Assembly (NCBI GenBank): GCA_963924555.1
Contig: OZ004594.1
Span: forward strand, 248,001-312,000
Direction of reading: 5' to 3'
DNA: 64,000 bases
Source: Crambe crambe
Lineage: Eukaryota > Porifera > Demospongiae > Poecilosclerida > Crambeidae
Shown: piece after piece, positions 22,901-34,379 of the stretch
Layout: every line of letters begins with the position of its first letter
Position numbering within the stretch: the stretch's first letter is position 1
The notes under the pieces: model-generated
What the model was told of the DNA's origin: nothing
Databases searched by the model: none
The model's input: only the letters and a program-made list of their open reading frames with translations
Translations under genes and position numbers: made by a program

Positions 22901-24867
22901 TGCTACACTCGGTATCTTTGTTTTTAGGCTGTGCGATCAGCTTGATGATAAACCGCAGATCGAATATTATGGGGAAGATGGCAAGTCTCTTGGTGAATCG
23001 TATCCTTTTCCCATGAGCCACAAGGAAATATTCCAGCACTGTGTCCAGACCATCTATTCCCTTCCCTCCACTGCCTCTGCAGAGAAGGGGCAGGAGGCAC
23101 CTCGGCCTAAAATCTTAGTGATTGGGACGCATCGTGATAAAGAAGGAGATTGTTCCGAGAGTCGTGAGCAAAAGGATCGGGTGCTTAGAGGCATTTTGAA
23201 TCCTGACCCAGAGTCTGAATCAAGCCTATTTAGTGATGTCATCTACTATGGGAAGGGCTGCATATTCCCCCTCAATGCTCGATCACCAAATGCAGAAGAC
23301 AAGAGAGTTGTTGGTAAAGTTCGAAGTGAAGTGGAAGGCCTTGCACCTCCACATACACCGATCCCCCTCCAGTATTATGCCCTCGAGCTGGAAATCGAAA
23401 AGCGATTGAAAGATAATCAGCAACAGGTCATAAGCGTTCACGATTGTCTAAATATTGCGCGTTCTCTCCATTTCACAGAAACTGCAGGCAGAGCAGCTCT
23501 CCTTCATCTCGACAGTCTCAACCTCATTCAGTACTTCCCTTCGAGTGCTGAGGAAGTCATCTTCTGTGATCCCAATGTCCTCCTCAATAAGGTAAACGAG
23601 CTGATCAAGAAGAGCTACAGCTTGAGAGGTGGCGTGGAGCTTATAGCCGATACTGGTGGAAAGTGGATCAAATTCCATCAGCGTGGTGAGTTGACCTTGG
23701 ATATCCTTGAAAAGTTTTCTTATGGTTATGTGCCAGGTCTGTACGACCACCACACTGTGGCCAAGATCTTTGAAGATCTCTTGATTCTTACCCCACTTGA
23801 CCTTGATCTCAACCTGTACTTCATGCCCGCTTTGCTTGATATCAAGAACGTCAAAGATATTCAGCGACCAACCAAAAAGTGCCTCGTTATAGCTTTCCCC
23901 TCGGGGTATGCCCCCTTGGGACTCTTTTCTTCTTCTGTTGCTTTTCTTACTTCAACCAAAAACAAGTGGCCTTCTCGTTGGAAGTTTTTCCTTAAAAGTG
24001 GTCAGCTCTTCAGGAATGCGATCACCTTTGAAGCAGGTTTGGCTCGTGTCACTTATTTAGATCTTTCCACTTACTTCGAGATTCACGTGGAGACCCGTGT
24101 TGAATGTGCTGTTGCTACCATGCGCCAAGTGGTGAAGACTGGTGTCTGCAAAGCTCTCGACGAATCTATCAGAGTGCGCAACATCAGCAATGCTTCCTAC
24201 ACTCTTGCTTTTCCATGTCCCTGTGACTCAAAGGTTGGAAATGGGTGTAAAGATTTTCATTTGGCAGAGATAGATGATGAAAGTCTACCAGGAAAGAAGT
24301 TCTGGAAGTGTAAGAAGAATCCAGGTGAATGTGGTGAGCTTGAACAACACCATGTGGAGTGGCTGAGCACACAAGAAAAGGAAGGTAATGAGCATACTCA
24401 TACTGCATATGACCAATGCACTTATAATATCTAAAGGTCATCATGATTCAACTGCAGCAATGAGTCCCTCAACCTGCAAAGTTCAGTCAACGAGTCCTCC
24501 ACTCAAATCTTGTCAAGAAGTTGATGCATCTCTGAGTGAGTGTCTTAGTCTTATGAGGTAATAACTATTTTCATGTATTGGGTTGTTTGGTACAGGTCGT
24601 CTCAATGTGAGACGAGCGTTAAAAGGTGTGACCACTGAATGGGATGACCTGGCAGAGGTTCTTGGACTACCATGTCCAGAGATCGATACCATAAAGGCAA
24701 ACAATCCTAATGACGTGAAGCAGTGTCTGAAAAAAGTGGTTGAAGCATGGCTCATGAAGAAAGGGGATGAACTATCATGGACCAACCTCTGCACAGCCCT
24801 CAGAGATCCTCTAGTTGATCGTAAAGACATTGCATCAAGTATTGAAGAACAGTTCATACACCACTGA
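19943..24867 (+). CDS. Coiled-coil / Roc-COR-like GTPase / Death-domain protein, array copy 3
   Basis: Exons 19943-19975, 20301-20339, 21018-21059, 21142-21316, 21721-21819, 22048-22092, 22195-22241, 22374-24384, 24437-24535, 24596-24867 give 953 residues. The start exon is MEEEEEEKFQK, more acidic than the other copies. Domain order is identical to copy 2: coiled coil, Pro-rich linker (PGPPRPPEPPEPPSEP), GTPase with GAAGAGKS, DSGGQPQF and VIGTHRDKE, COR-like region, PCPCD/WKCKK end, Ser/Thr linker and Death domain. The last exon differs from copy 2 in a single visible residue (DELSW against DEPSW), whereas the GTPase exon has many differences, which suggests recent duplication or gene conversion of the 3' end. 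Transcribed in the same direction as its neighbours but with its own upstream element. Confidence 0.87.
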
Positions 24868-24959
24868 ATTGAATTCACGCTAACCATGGTTCACAAAATT
24901 AATGATGTATTCATTTTGTATCTTGTTATTGTTGTATCAGTATAATTATTGTGATCCAG

Positions 24960-25300
24960 AAACTCTTTATAAATCTTATATTGGCCAGTGTTCATTGCCC
25001 AGCACGTGCAGCACATGAAACTTTGCAGTTATCTGACTCCTGCAGTTCTTCAGTTGGACCTCAGCCTCCATCATTTTCCTCTCCATTTGTCTGAGACTTG
25101 ATCCTGCAGTTGGTGTAACATTAACTTATAAATTGGTGTAACATTAACTTATAATAAATCTTATATTGGCCAGTGTTCATTGCCCAGCACGTGCAGCACA
25201 TGAAACTTTGCAGTTATCTGACTCCTGCAGTTCTTCAGTTGGACCTCAGCCTCCATCATTTTCCTCTCCATTTGTCTGAGACTTGGTCCTGCAGTTGGTG
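24960..25300 (+). repeat. Internal direct duplication in the 3' flank of copy 3
   Basis: The block TAAATCTTATATTGGCCAGT through CAGTTGGACCTCAGCCTCCA occurs at about 24970-25072 and again at about 25154-25255, joined by a repeated GGTGTAACATTAACTTATAA. Copy 2 has a single block, so the duplication is later than the unit duplication. Confidence 0.85.
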
Positions 25301-25520
25301 TAACATGCCTCATCAATGGCCGACTACTCCTGGTTTCCACAGTGACACTGGAAACCTAACAAAATAGCTACTTATTAATCAAAGAGCTGGAGGGGAGGGG
25401 CTTGACTTACTTCAATGTAATAACTGATTTGTGGCTGAGAAACAGATGGGGTTCCCCTTCAACTGAATTTAGCTCCCTGAGACCCCTGAGAGAGGCCAGG
25501 TTCTCTCGGTTCAAGTGAAA

Positions 25521-26315
25521 GGAAAAGTGATGGGGAGTGAGTTATGTTGGTGAGAGAGTTGTTGGAGACATGGAGGTCCTGGAGCTGGGGCAGCTTAGGT
25601 GAGAAAGAGAAGGGGGCAGATCACTCAGTGAGGCTCCTTTACCTAATCAAATTTTAGGTCAGTTTTATTGGAGAGGGAAAAGAATCCTCACCAATTGACG
25701 TGATTTTATTGAAGCGAAGAAGAAGACTGCACAGTTTCACCAATCTGTAAATCAAGGTGTACCGACATGCACAGATGAGAGCAGGCCTTACTTTTCCAAT
25801 CTTCTATGCAGTTACCATACAGTGCAGTTCCTAGATACCCTCAGGCTCTGTAGTTATTTCATACAGAAAATAGCTGATGCAGGCCTTTAGGTGTCTAAAA
25901 TAACTTAGCTATATCACTTGGTTTTGTTATCTAGGTAGGATATTGTAGCCTACTATTAAACTGGTCTCTTTGTTATCGACTTTAATACTAGATTTTACAG
26001 CTTGCCTTTCAATCTTTTAATAGTGATCTTATTGCAGGAAGAATCCAATACCCTCAGAGCCTTAATGAGAATTTAAAGATGACCCACAGATCATACTTTA
26101 CTCAGATCTGGGAGACTTGCAAGCTTTTTTCCATGCAGAATTTTTCCATCACCTATCCATGTTGATTCCGGCCGGATATGTTACGTATGCGGAGGTTCTA
26201 GTAGTCATGGAAACAGCTGATCGATAATAAACAAACATGTTTGTAATAAAAAGCGATTGTAAGATCGTTTCTCACACTCATCTTGAAATTTAGCAACGCT
26301 ACAACGCTGACAAAA
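25521..26315. other. Intergenic stretch between the array and MEIG1
   Basis: No supported gene. Composition is unremarkable. It presumably includes the MEIG1 promoter near its 3' end; no clear core element is recognised. Confidence 0.5.
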
Positions 26316-27047
26316 ATGTCTATCGTAGATAAACCAAAATCAATGCAGAGGGCAAAGACTTGGAGTGAAGCCGTGGAGGAAGGCAAGTGCTTGCTAGCTG
26401 GCTAGCTAGCTAATTATAACATACACATACACTGTAGCTAGTAACTGACTATTTTTGTTCCTGGCATGGCATACAGCTTACAGGTTCCAGCTGGCAGGCT
26501 ACAGGGATGAAGTGGAATACCTCAACCTCAATAAAGGAATAATAGTCAGTGGGAGCACATTAATATTCTATACATACTAGAGCTATAGTTACTTCAGTCT
26601 AAAACAGGTGCCTGCCCAGTTAATGCCGTATGTAATCACAATTGTAAGGCAAAGCGGGGCTATTTCAAATGGCGGGGGGTCAAATATTTTCAAAAATTCC
26701 ACAAGCTTACGAGCTCTATTTTGAATAGATTATCCTCCAACATTGAGCTCAGAAGTCTCAGTAGTTTCAGAAATATTTGAACCTACGGAATAGCCCTGCC
26801 GTTCGAAATAGCCCCGCTGCTTTACCTTACTGTAGTGTATTCAACCATTAGAGAATAGATTCAACTCTACAAAAGAATGTAAGGTGTTATAGATAATTAT
26901 GGTATTCTGATCTTACAGGTAGATAGGTGGGACCACAATAACTACATCAAGAAGCTTCGCAGGAAAGATGGCTGTTTCTATTACTATGATCGCACCAGGG
27001 AGTGCCCTGACAAGGACTTGAATAAAGTCAAACTCTATGTCTACTAG
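26316..27047 (+). CDS. MEIG1: MEIG1 (meiosis expressed gene 1) homologue
   Basis: Three exons, 26316-26382, 26477-26544 and 26919-27047, encode 87 residues, close to the 88 of mammalian MEIG1. The sequence aligns along its whole length with what I know of the family: [60 protein letters not shown] and the end VKLYVY. MEIG1 is a small globular protein that binds PACRG and is needed for sperm flagellum and manchette-linked transport in mammals; a flagellar or sperm role is expected here. Intron 1 uses a GC donor (AAG followed by gcaagt at 26383). The gene converges with the ENT gene, 135 bases between stops. Confidence 0.93.
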
Positions 27048-27182
27048 AACTGGCTATATCAAAACTCTCCTTCACATTTTAATTCTCACTGATAGCTAAT
27101 TATTTCACCATACATGTTCATGGGGACCCAACATAACATTATAGCTACATGGAAAATTTTGACATATCAGATAAAATTGGCA

Positions 27183-29161
27183 TCAAAATGTAGAATTGTT
27201 GTAGTTACACAAGTCAAATACTTCTGCTGTCTCATTACTGCAAGGATGATTTTCAGCAAGACTTGTGAAGGGTGTGAGGCCATAGGCTGACAGTGACCCT
27301 ACCAGTAGCCCAGTCACCAGAACCAATCCCATTGTATAACCTAAATTGGGGAAGGGGGGGTTAGCTAGTTCATCATCAGCTCTGACTCCACTTCCATACC
27401 TGTGAGGTCCTTTTCCTTTTTCCCCGTGACTTGAGCAGCTGCTGCAATAATGTTCATGGTGGTGAAATAGCCACTTGATAGCCCCATGATTATAGTGAAG
27501 AGTACACCACAAATGAACACATTCTTCCCCAGGATTGGTTGAGATGGTGACGGCGACACAGAAAGAATAACCAAGGGAATGAAGATTATTCGGAGAGAGG
27601 TAGCTAGGATGAGCATTTTGGGTGGCCATCTCAGAGGAAGTATAACTAACCATCTACCAATAGTTTCATTAGCATTAAAGATGAGAACAAGCAGGACAGG
27701 AGTCCAGCTGCCAAGGGAGCAGTCTTGGATTTCGGAGACCAGACCAGGGAAGAGCAAGAGAGTGACAGTGGCAGTGATAAATCCTGCAATAACCAGTGGC
27801 CATATCTGAGCCATCACACCTTTAAAAAATCCCCAAGTGCCTGGAAAGAAACATTGAAACTTGTGATCATTATTGAAATACTTGCTATCAAATCCTGCTC
27901 ATATTTACCATCATCTTCTTGTGGTAGGTGACTTTTCTCCTTTGTATCTACTGAGTGTCTGATCGGTTCCAATTCTACTCCATTAGGCTGAGAGAGGAGC
28001 TGCTGTTGGTCAGAGCTCTCCCCTCCCGAGACCATCTCTTTGCTGCTCTGTTTCTGTGTTGGTTCCTTGCTATAGAAGATGACCATTTTATGAGTCCTTA
28101 TGTAGTAGTGACAAATGGCAGAGAGGAAGCTGATGACTACAGAGATGCAGAGATACAATATGCCCCCAATTCTTTCTGATTTAACAATCAGCTTAGTGAA
28201 TGTCCTGACGATACTTTCAATTACTGAACTGACACTTTCACCAGCTGTAACTGCTTGAGTGTATTTCCAAGGTAACCTGTATGCAAGTGCATAATAGCTT
28301 GGCTGCTGAACTAAGGAAAAAAACATACCAAGAAGAAAAATAATAAAGGCACTCATTCACTTATCATAGAAGAACATTTTCAATTCTTTTTCTGGCCAAT
28401 TATTAATTGCAAAATGCACTGAAATTTTCAAGCCAAACACTTTACTATAGCTAGTCACCTTGATCATTTACCATAACTTCATGCTTTGACTTTCTCAATT
28501 CTTAACTAAATTTCAATGCATCAACAGAGAGCTGATTATCCACTCTCTCTGCTGGTATTTGAAAGTTATAGTATAGTGTATGATCAAGGTGCCACCATGC
28601 AGGTGAATGCAAATAGACAGTTGACTAACTGTGAAATTTCATTTGCTCACTTCCAGAGGCTATTCCACCAAAGGCCACACATAATATTGTGGGGTAGAAG
28701 GAAATGGATGTAGGAATGGTACAATTATGAATGCCAATGTCCAGCAGAGGAATGGCCAACATAGCTGTGATGCTGATGACATAACCCAAGATGATTTTAC
28801 TGTGGATGCCAAATCTCCTTAATAGTGTCAAGTTGATAATGCTTGTTAAGAAGCCAAAACTGAGAATAACGGCTTGAATAGCAACAGATACAGAAGGAAA
28901 CTCTCTCTGATAGTAATAAAAGAAGTAGTCAATGCCCCCAGTATAGGTCATCCATGGGGTGAAGTATCCAACCCCTCCCATTATCATGCAGAAGTAGACC
29001 AAGTAAAAGCGGTCTTTAGGGGGATTCGATGTACCATCTCCAGATACAAGAGAGCTGTCGTATCTTTTGTTGGATCCTTTCTTTGAAAATGTTCCTCCTA
29101 GCCAGCTCTGTTTTCTGTCGTCCTTGTCATCATCTTCCTTCATCATGAGCTCTTTGATCAC
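27183..29161 (-). CDS. SLC29A4: Equilibrative nucleoside transporter, SLC29 family (ENT4/PMAT-like)
   Basis: Exons on the minus strand 28651-29161, 27909-28310, 27400-27840 and 27183-27340 give 503 residues. The protein is polytopic: an acidic, Lys-rich N-terminus, then DRFYLVYFCMIMGGVGYF (TM1), further TMs, a large hydrophilic loop with Gln/Ser/Glu-rich sequence after TM6, then WPLVIAGFITATVTLLLF, FPGLVSEI and the family signature region FNANETIGRW (usual form FN..D..GR). LPWKYTQAVTAGES and the loop after it resemble ENT4 more than ENT1-3. The family carries nucleosides and, for ENT4, organic monoamine cations at the plasma membrane. Signature Asp is replaced by the ET pair, a point to check. 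It diverges from the WDR gene with 224 bases between start codons, so the two probably share a promoter region. Confidence 0.82.
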
Positions 29162-29385
29162 TTCGTCCAGATAAGTTGGTTACTAGCTAGCTAGCTGTAC
29201 ATGCTGCTCTCTCCACTCTGCATGAGTGCTGGAGCAGCGTACATCGCTGTCCAACATTTACGCAATTACTATTCAAGCTTCCGAAAAAGCTGCATTTCAT
29301 TATGTTTGGGGGTGTGGCTGGCAGCTAGCAATGGAGGTGGGGCTTGTTGTCATGCGCAGTTGTTTACACCTTAGGCTAAAGTAGC

Positions 29386-32300
29386 ATGGATAGCAGTCGG
29401 TCCTTTACTCACATGCCTTCTCCCACTGATGGAGCCAGCAAAATACCAGAGACCAGCAATAATGAAGACCTTGTGGAGAGGACCTCTCTCTCCCTCTCCA
29501 GCAGGTCCTTACACCTTGCCGATCACATCACCATGGAACAGTTCTCCAGCATCATGACAGACTTCCATAGCAAGAGTAGTCATTTCAAATCTCCAAGAAC
29601 CACTGGAATGAGCATAGAAGTATTCAAAGAAGCCATTTCCAAGCTCCTGGGTGTATCTCCTGATGATAGGAAGATACAGTCACTATGCAACAAGGTAGAG
29701 GTGCAGGATCTATATTACATAGGCTGTACTGATACATTCCCAACTCTAGATAGACATGGAGGGTCTTGGATTTATCGATGCAAATGAGTTCTGTTCCTAC
29801 ATCCTGCAAAAGCTGAGAGAAAAGGACTCCCTCACCTGGGGATTCACTCTGCCTTTCACTGAGCCTCCAAAGTTTAAGCACAACACACAATCTAAGGAAA
29901 CCCTCTGCAGACTCAGTTTGGCCACGAACCCACTCAGATACATCTCAGTCAGCAAGGTATCGTATCCAAGAATGAGATGGGGGTTTCATATACAATCCCC
30001 TGACCTAGACCCCCCAACTTTGTTTAGGATGGCACGGTGGGAACATGGAACTTAAAGCTACAGTTTCAGCAAGGTATCAAGCTGGACAGTAGTGGAGGCA
30101 TGGAGCAAGGGAAAACCAAGACAAGTGTTATAGTCACAGACTTTGCAGTGATGACCAACTGTAACAGGATCGTTCTCTCCACTTCTTCAAGGGAACTGGT
30201 CTTCTATGATATGTCGACACGGAAGTTCCAGTGCCAGTACAGACTCCATGGTAGGCTAGCAACAGAGCTAGGAGCTAGGGATAGGGCTCAGGCTAACCTA
30301 GGACTAGGGCTATAGGGATAGAGCTAGGACAATGTAGTCACATTGTTGCATCTCTAAAAATAGATCTGCCATGTGTACCTCTCTGTATGAACTATCACAG
30401 TGACCAGCAGGTACGTAGGTATTGTAATACCAGTGAATCCCCTCAAATGTAGGCACATGGAATTACATTTTTTTATTTCTGTGTTCTCAGTCCCCCGGCT
30501 CCCGGTCATTCCTACTTTTTGGTGATGTCTCTGGATCAGTCACTGTGCTCATTTTCCTCTCCCCTCTGACCGCTCTCTTCGTGGGAGCCAATAAAGACAA
30601 GGACAAGAAACCATTGCTTGTGGGATATGGAGTGAGCAAATGGGTAGTTAGAGGGTTTTGAGACAGCCTATTCACTTCCCTGCCCCAATGGCATTCTATA
30701 GACTCTCAGTGAACATGCTAAACTAGTCACCGTACAAAGCATCTCTCACCTCCACTCGGACTGGGTGAGTCAAGTCACCTACGTCCCCCATAACCACACC
30801 TTCCTCTCCTGCTCCATTGCTCCCACCAACTCACTCATAGCGAGAGACATTGACCACAAAACTAACAAGTACATCTTCAAACTCAGAAAGGTTCGTGTGG
30901 CAAGGATTAGCCTATCATGCCTACTCATGGATTGTGATGTTTCTTTCTCGACATCATGCAGGGAGTCATGTGTTTTGACTTCAGCCATTCTCTGGACATG
31001 TTAGTGACCGGGTCCTTGGACCACTCTGTGTGTGTGTGGAACCCGTACGTCCCTTCCAAACCAGTGGCTAGGATGGACGGCCACAACACCACAGTCCTGA
31101 GTGTCATCATAGAGACACAGCAGAACCTCATCTTCAGCTTGTCCCAGGACATTGTGAGTGAGTTAATTATCTATCATCTAAGGAAGGACACAAGATAGAG
31201 CAAGAGCAATAGGCTTATCCCCTTGGGAAACCAAGCTTTAGAAGAGGTATAGTGGAGAGCAGTCTGGCTATTAGATCAGCCTTGCTCCTGCTGATGAGCT
31301 CAATCTGGAGAATTTTTCCCCCTCCAACTCCTTATGCCCTCAGGTGTTGTGTGCTTGGGATGTGCATGAACATGTCCTGATTCAGACGATCTCCATCAAG
31401 TTCCCCTTCACTCAACGTCTGCCGGACTTTGGGCCGGGTCCTCTGTACCTCCTCCCCATGGCTCACTCCCTGGCCATCCTCTGCAACGAGTATGTTGCAG
31501 AGCTGAAAGTGGGAGAAGTAGGTGGGACTGAGTCTGAACAGGAGAGCCTCATCATCATGAGTCACAAACACCCGCTCTGTGCAGCTGTTTACAACAAAAA
31601 CTTCCACCAGGTAGCAGCTAGCGGCAATTACGTATTCCCCTGCAGTTAGCAGCTCATCACACACTTGAATTAACTAGTTTCCCTGTACCATGAATCTATA
31701 GGTGGTGAGTGGATGTGAAGGAGGTGTGGTTAGTGTATGGGACATGGACAATGGGAGTCTAGTCCTCCGGTACTCCAACTGCCATGGAAAGGAGGAGATA
31801 ACTGCATTAAATGTTGATAGTACAGGAAGGCAGATTGTCACTGGCTCCAGGGCAGGAGACATCAAGGTATGGTGGTGTAGATGTTATACACGTGTCATGT
31901 GATGTCATGTGATAGGTGTGGCAGTATGGTAGTGATACATGCACCAGACATTTGAAAAGGGACGGGTATTTAGAGGTCACAGGGGTCAGTCATATCCAAG
32001 AGAGAGAAATCTTCTTGTCGGTTGGTTGGGACAGGAAAATCACTACCTTCCATGATGACCCTAATGTGAGTTTACAGAGTCAATAAGTGAGCTGATGGTC
32101 ACATGGATGGACTGAAACTTCTTTTCTCAGGTTTACGATATCGTGCCCAATGAGAGTTGGAAAGGGGAAGAAGTGCATCAAAATGACATCTTGTGCATGG
32201 CCTTTTGTTCTCCACATTACTTGGCTACTGGCAGCTTCGATGGAGAAATCAAAGTGTGGAATACTGACCTGGAAAGAATGATAGCACAGTTCCAGTCCAC

Positions 32301-34043
32301 GTCAAGATCAAAGCCAATAATGTAATGAGCCATTAATTCCTGCATAACTGTGGCAGCTGCTTCTCTCCAATGATGTAATGATAACTAGCTAATAACCATT
32401 AGGCTAATGGCTATTACATCATTGGAAAGCTCCTGTAGCTTCCTCTATAATGTATGTTTGCTACACACACATGCACACCTCAGAAAGAAGCCAAGGAGTA
32501 GGAACTCTAACAGGAGGTAACCCTATTATTATCATTACTATCATGAAATCAAGTACTATTATCACTCTCAGCACAGCTGCAGATAGCTCCAGTCCATCAT
32601 TGAGGTCCCGGTCCTCTCTACGAAGCTCTTCATCTCGACCAGCTAGTCGAAGACTCACGATGCATCGCATCCGTTCCGCAGTGTTTTCCCAGAGTGCAGT
32701 CCCAATTGATCAAATCTCATTCTTCCCTACAAGAGTACAGGCACGGAATAAAGGAACTGCCTCCTTCGTCACCAGCGAGGGAGGCATGGCCAATTTCTGG
32801 GATTTATTTGGGAGCAAAAAACCCATAAGTACATACACATTTAGATCACCCCTCATTCTGTAGCTATGGTGACAGTTATTTCTATTCTTCTCAGGGAGTT
32901 TCCCCATGACACAATACGAGAATGAGAATGTGCTAGCCATGAAGATAGACATAGATGAACACTACCTGTTGGTAGGTGACACAGCTGGAATCATTTCACT
33001 ATTTGACGTCAAGGATTACCCCACTGCTGATGTGGTAAAACCCTCTCGTTATATCTATTATGATGTCATCATCATTACTACTGCAGGAAGAGAGAGAGGT
33101 GGTAGAACCAGTGGTGAGGTGGAGGGCTCATTCTAAGGAGATAATGAGTGTAGAGTTCATTCCACATGAGTCACAACAACTGGTCCTGTCCGCCTCTGGA
33201 GATGGAGCTGTACGATTATGGACTCTCAAAGGACATTTCATAGGAACCTTTGGACAGGAGCAGCCATGGGATTTGAAGTTCCCTGCCACATTCCAGCACC
33301 CAAGGTAGTCTGTCACAATAATATGATCAAGACATTGCCTGCTGTTCTTCGTAGTAGCTCTTTTTACTGATTCTTTTATGTCCTATATTTGTAGCACACC
33401 TTGGAGAGGTGAAATGTGGCAGTCCAGTCTCCACCACAGTGCTAGCTCCATCAAGAGCAGCACTAGTCGAATGTCCACACCATCTCCAACTCAAATAGCA
33501 AAGGAAAAGCAAATGTTCCAAATTCCTGAGGTGCAGGAGAAACAGATCCAGCAGGGAAAAGTGACAATGGAGATCAGTTCATCCAGTGGGTCTTCCTTAG
33601 CATCTTCCAAGATGGCAGATCTGACTTCTAGTCTTGCAGATAAGGTATTACTAAGTACCTATAGTGCCTGAGACAAGGATGGGGCTCCACCAGTCAGTGC
33701 TCCAGCACATGCTAAGAAAGTAACTAATTGCATACCAAAGCATATCATGAAATTACTACTAAATGCAGTCACTTGGTGAGCCTTATGAGGACCATCTGCA
33801 GAGGAGGATGGAAGGTCGTCACAAGAGAAGGGTCCATTTCTCTGGAGTCAATGCCAAAGCTACAGCTGACAAACTTGGCTCAGTCTGTTCCCCCTTCCAT
33901 GCCCTACAGCTATCAGTAAGCACGACACATTAATGCTTATAGTTATGGCTGGTTATGAAATCTTTCTTTGATTGATTTTGCAGAAAATGGAGGAGATACA
34001 AATCCCTCCAAAAATGTCACTCGCACTGAGTAAAGTCAAGTAG
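29386..34043 (+). CDS. EF-hand/WD40-repeat protein of the WDR49/WDR64/EFCAB8 group
   Basis: Exons read in phase include 29386-29694, 29750-29956, 30028-30250, 30364-30410, 30491-30631, 30702-30890, 30962-31153, 31344-31610, 31702-31866, 31916-32065, 32131-32322, 32572-32828, then from about 32895 to the stop at 34043. An EF-hand-like loop DMEGLGFIDANEF lies near residue 104. WD repeats follow: KDGTVGTWNLKL, GSLDHSVCVWNPYVPS, GCEGGVVSVWDMDNG, GSRAGDIKVW, GSFDGEIKVWN, GDGAVRLWTLKG. The short motif VPLCMNYHSDQQ then FLLFGDVSGSV is typical of the WDR49/64 group as I remember it. These genes are testis- and cilia-associated in vertebrates. A Ser/Arg-rich insert (about 32580-32650) interrupts the propeller. 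The last exons (33395 onwards) are Ser-rich and end ALSKVK. Confidence 0.75.
32365..32427. repeat. Intronic inverted repeat
   Basis: TCCAATGATGTAAT and its complement ATTACATCATTGGA, with a second inverted pair (AATAACCATTAG / CTAATGGCTATT) inside, form a hairpin within an intron of the WDR gene. Confidence 0.75.
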
Positions 34044-34379
34044 AAGTCATAGCTACATTAACTAGACTAGCTATACAGAATGACATCATCACCACTTCAG
34101 CTGTCTGAGATGCTAGCCAAATCATTTCTGTAGCTAGCTAATTAGATCATATTTTTTTTCATACTGTAACGATAATGTATTTGATAATATAGAACATGTT
34201 AGCCAGCCAGCTAGAACTCTGTCTAGTGGTTTACCACTTGGCAAAGACTTCACACGAATGCTGCCATATATAGCACTCAGTCTGTGAGACCCATTTAATG
34301 CAAGCAGCAGGAACTAGCTAGCTAGTTATGGCTATCTGCCCTTAATTTGAACATCTAGCTATGGATGCATGAAGAAATA
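34044..34379. other. Spacer between the WDR gene and the membrane-protein cluster
   Basis: AT-rich, with several AGCTAGCTA stretches; no gene seen. Confidence 0.5.

Noticed and set aside
27579-28179. Plus-strand ORFs across the ENT gene
   Set aside because: Antisense shadows of the transporter exons, which show clear transmembrane segments and correct splice phases on the minus strand.
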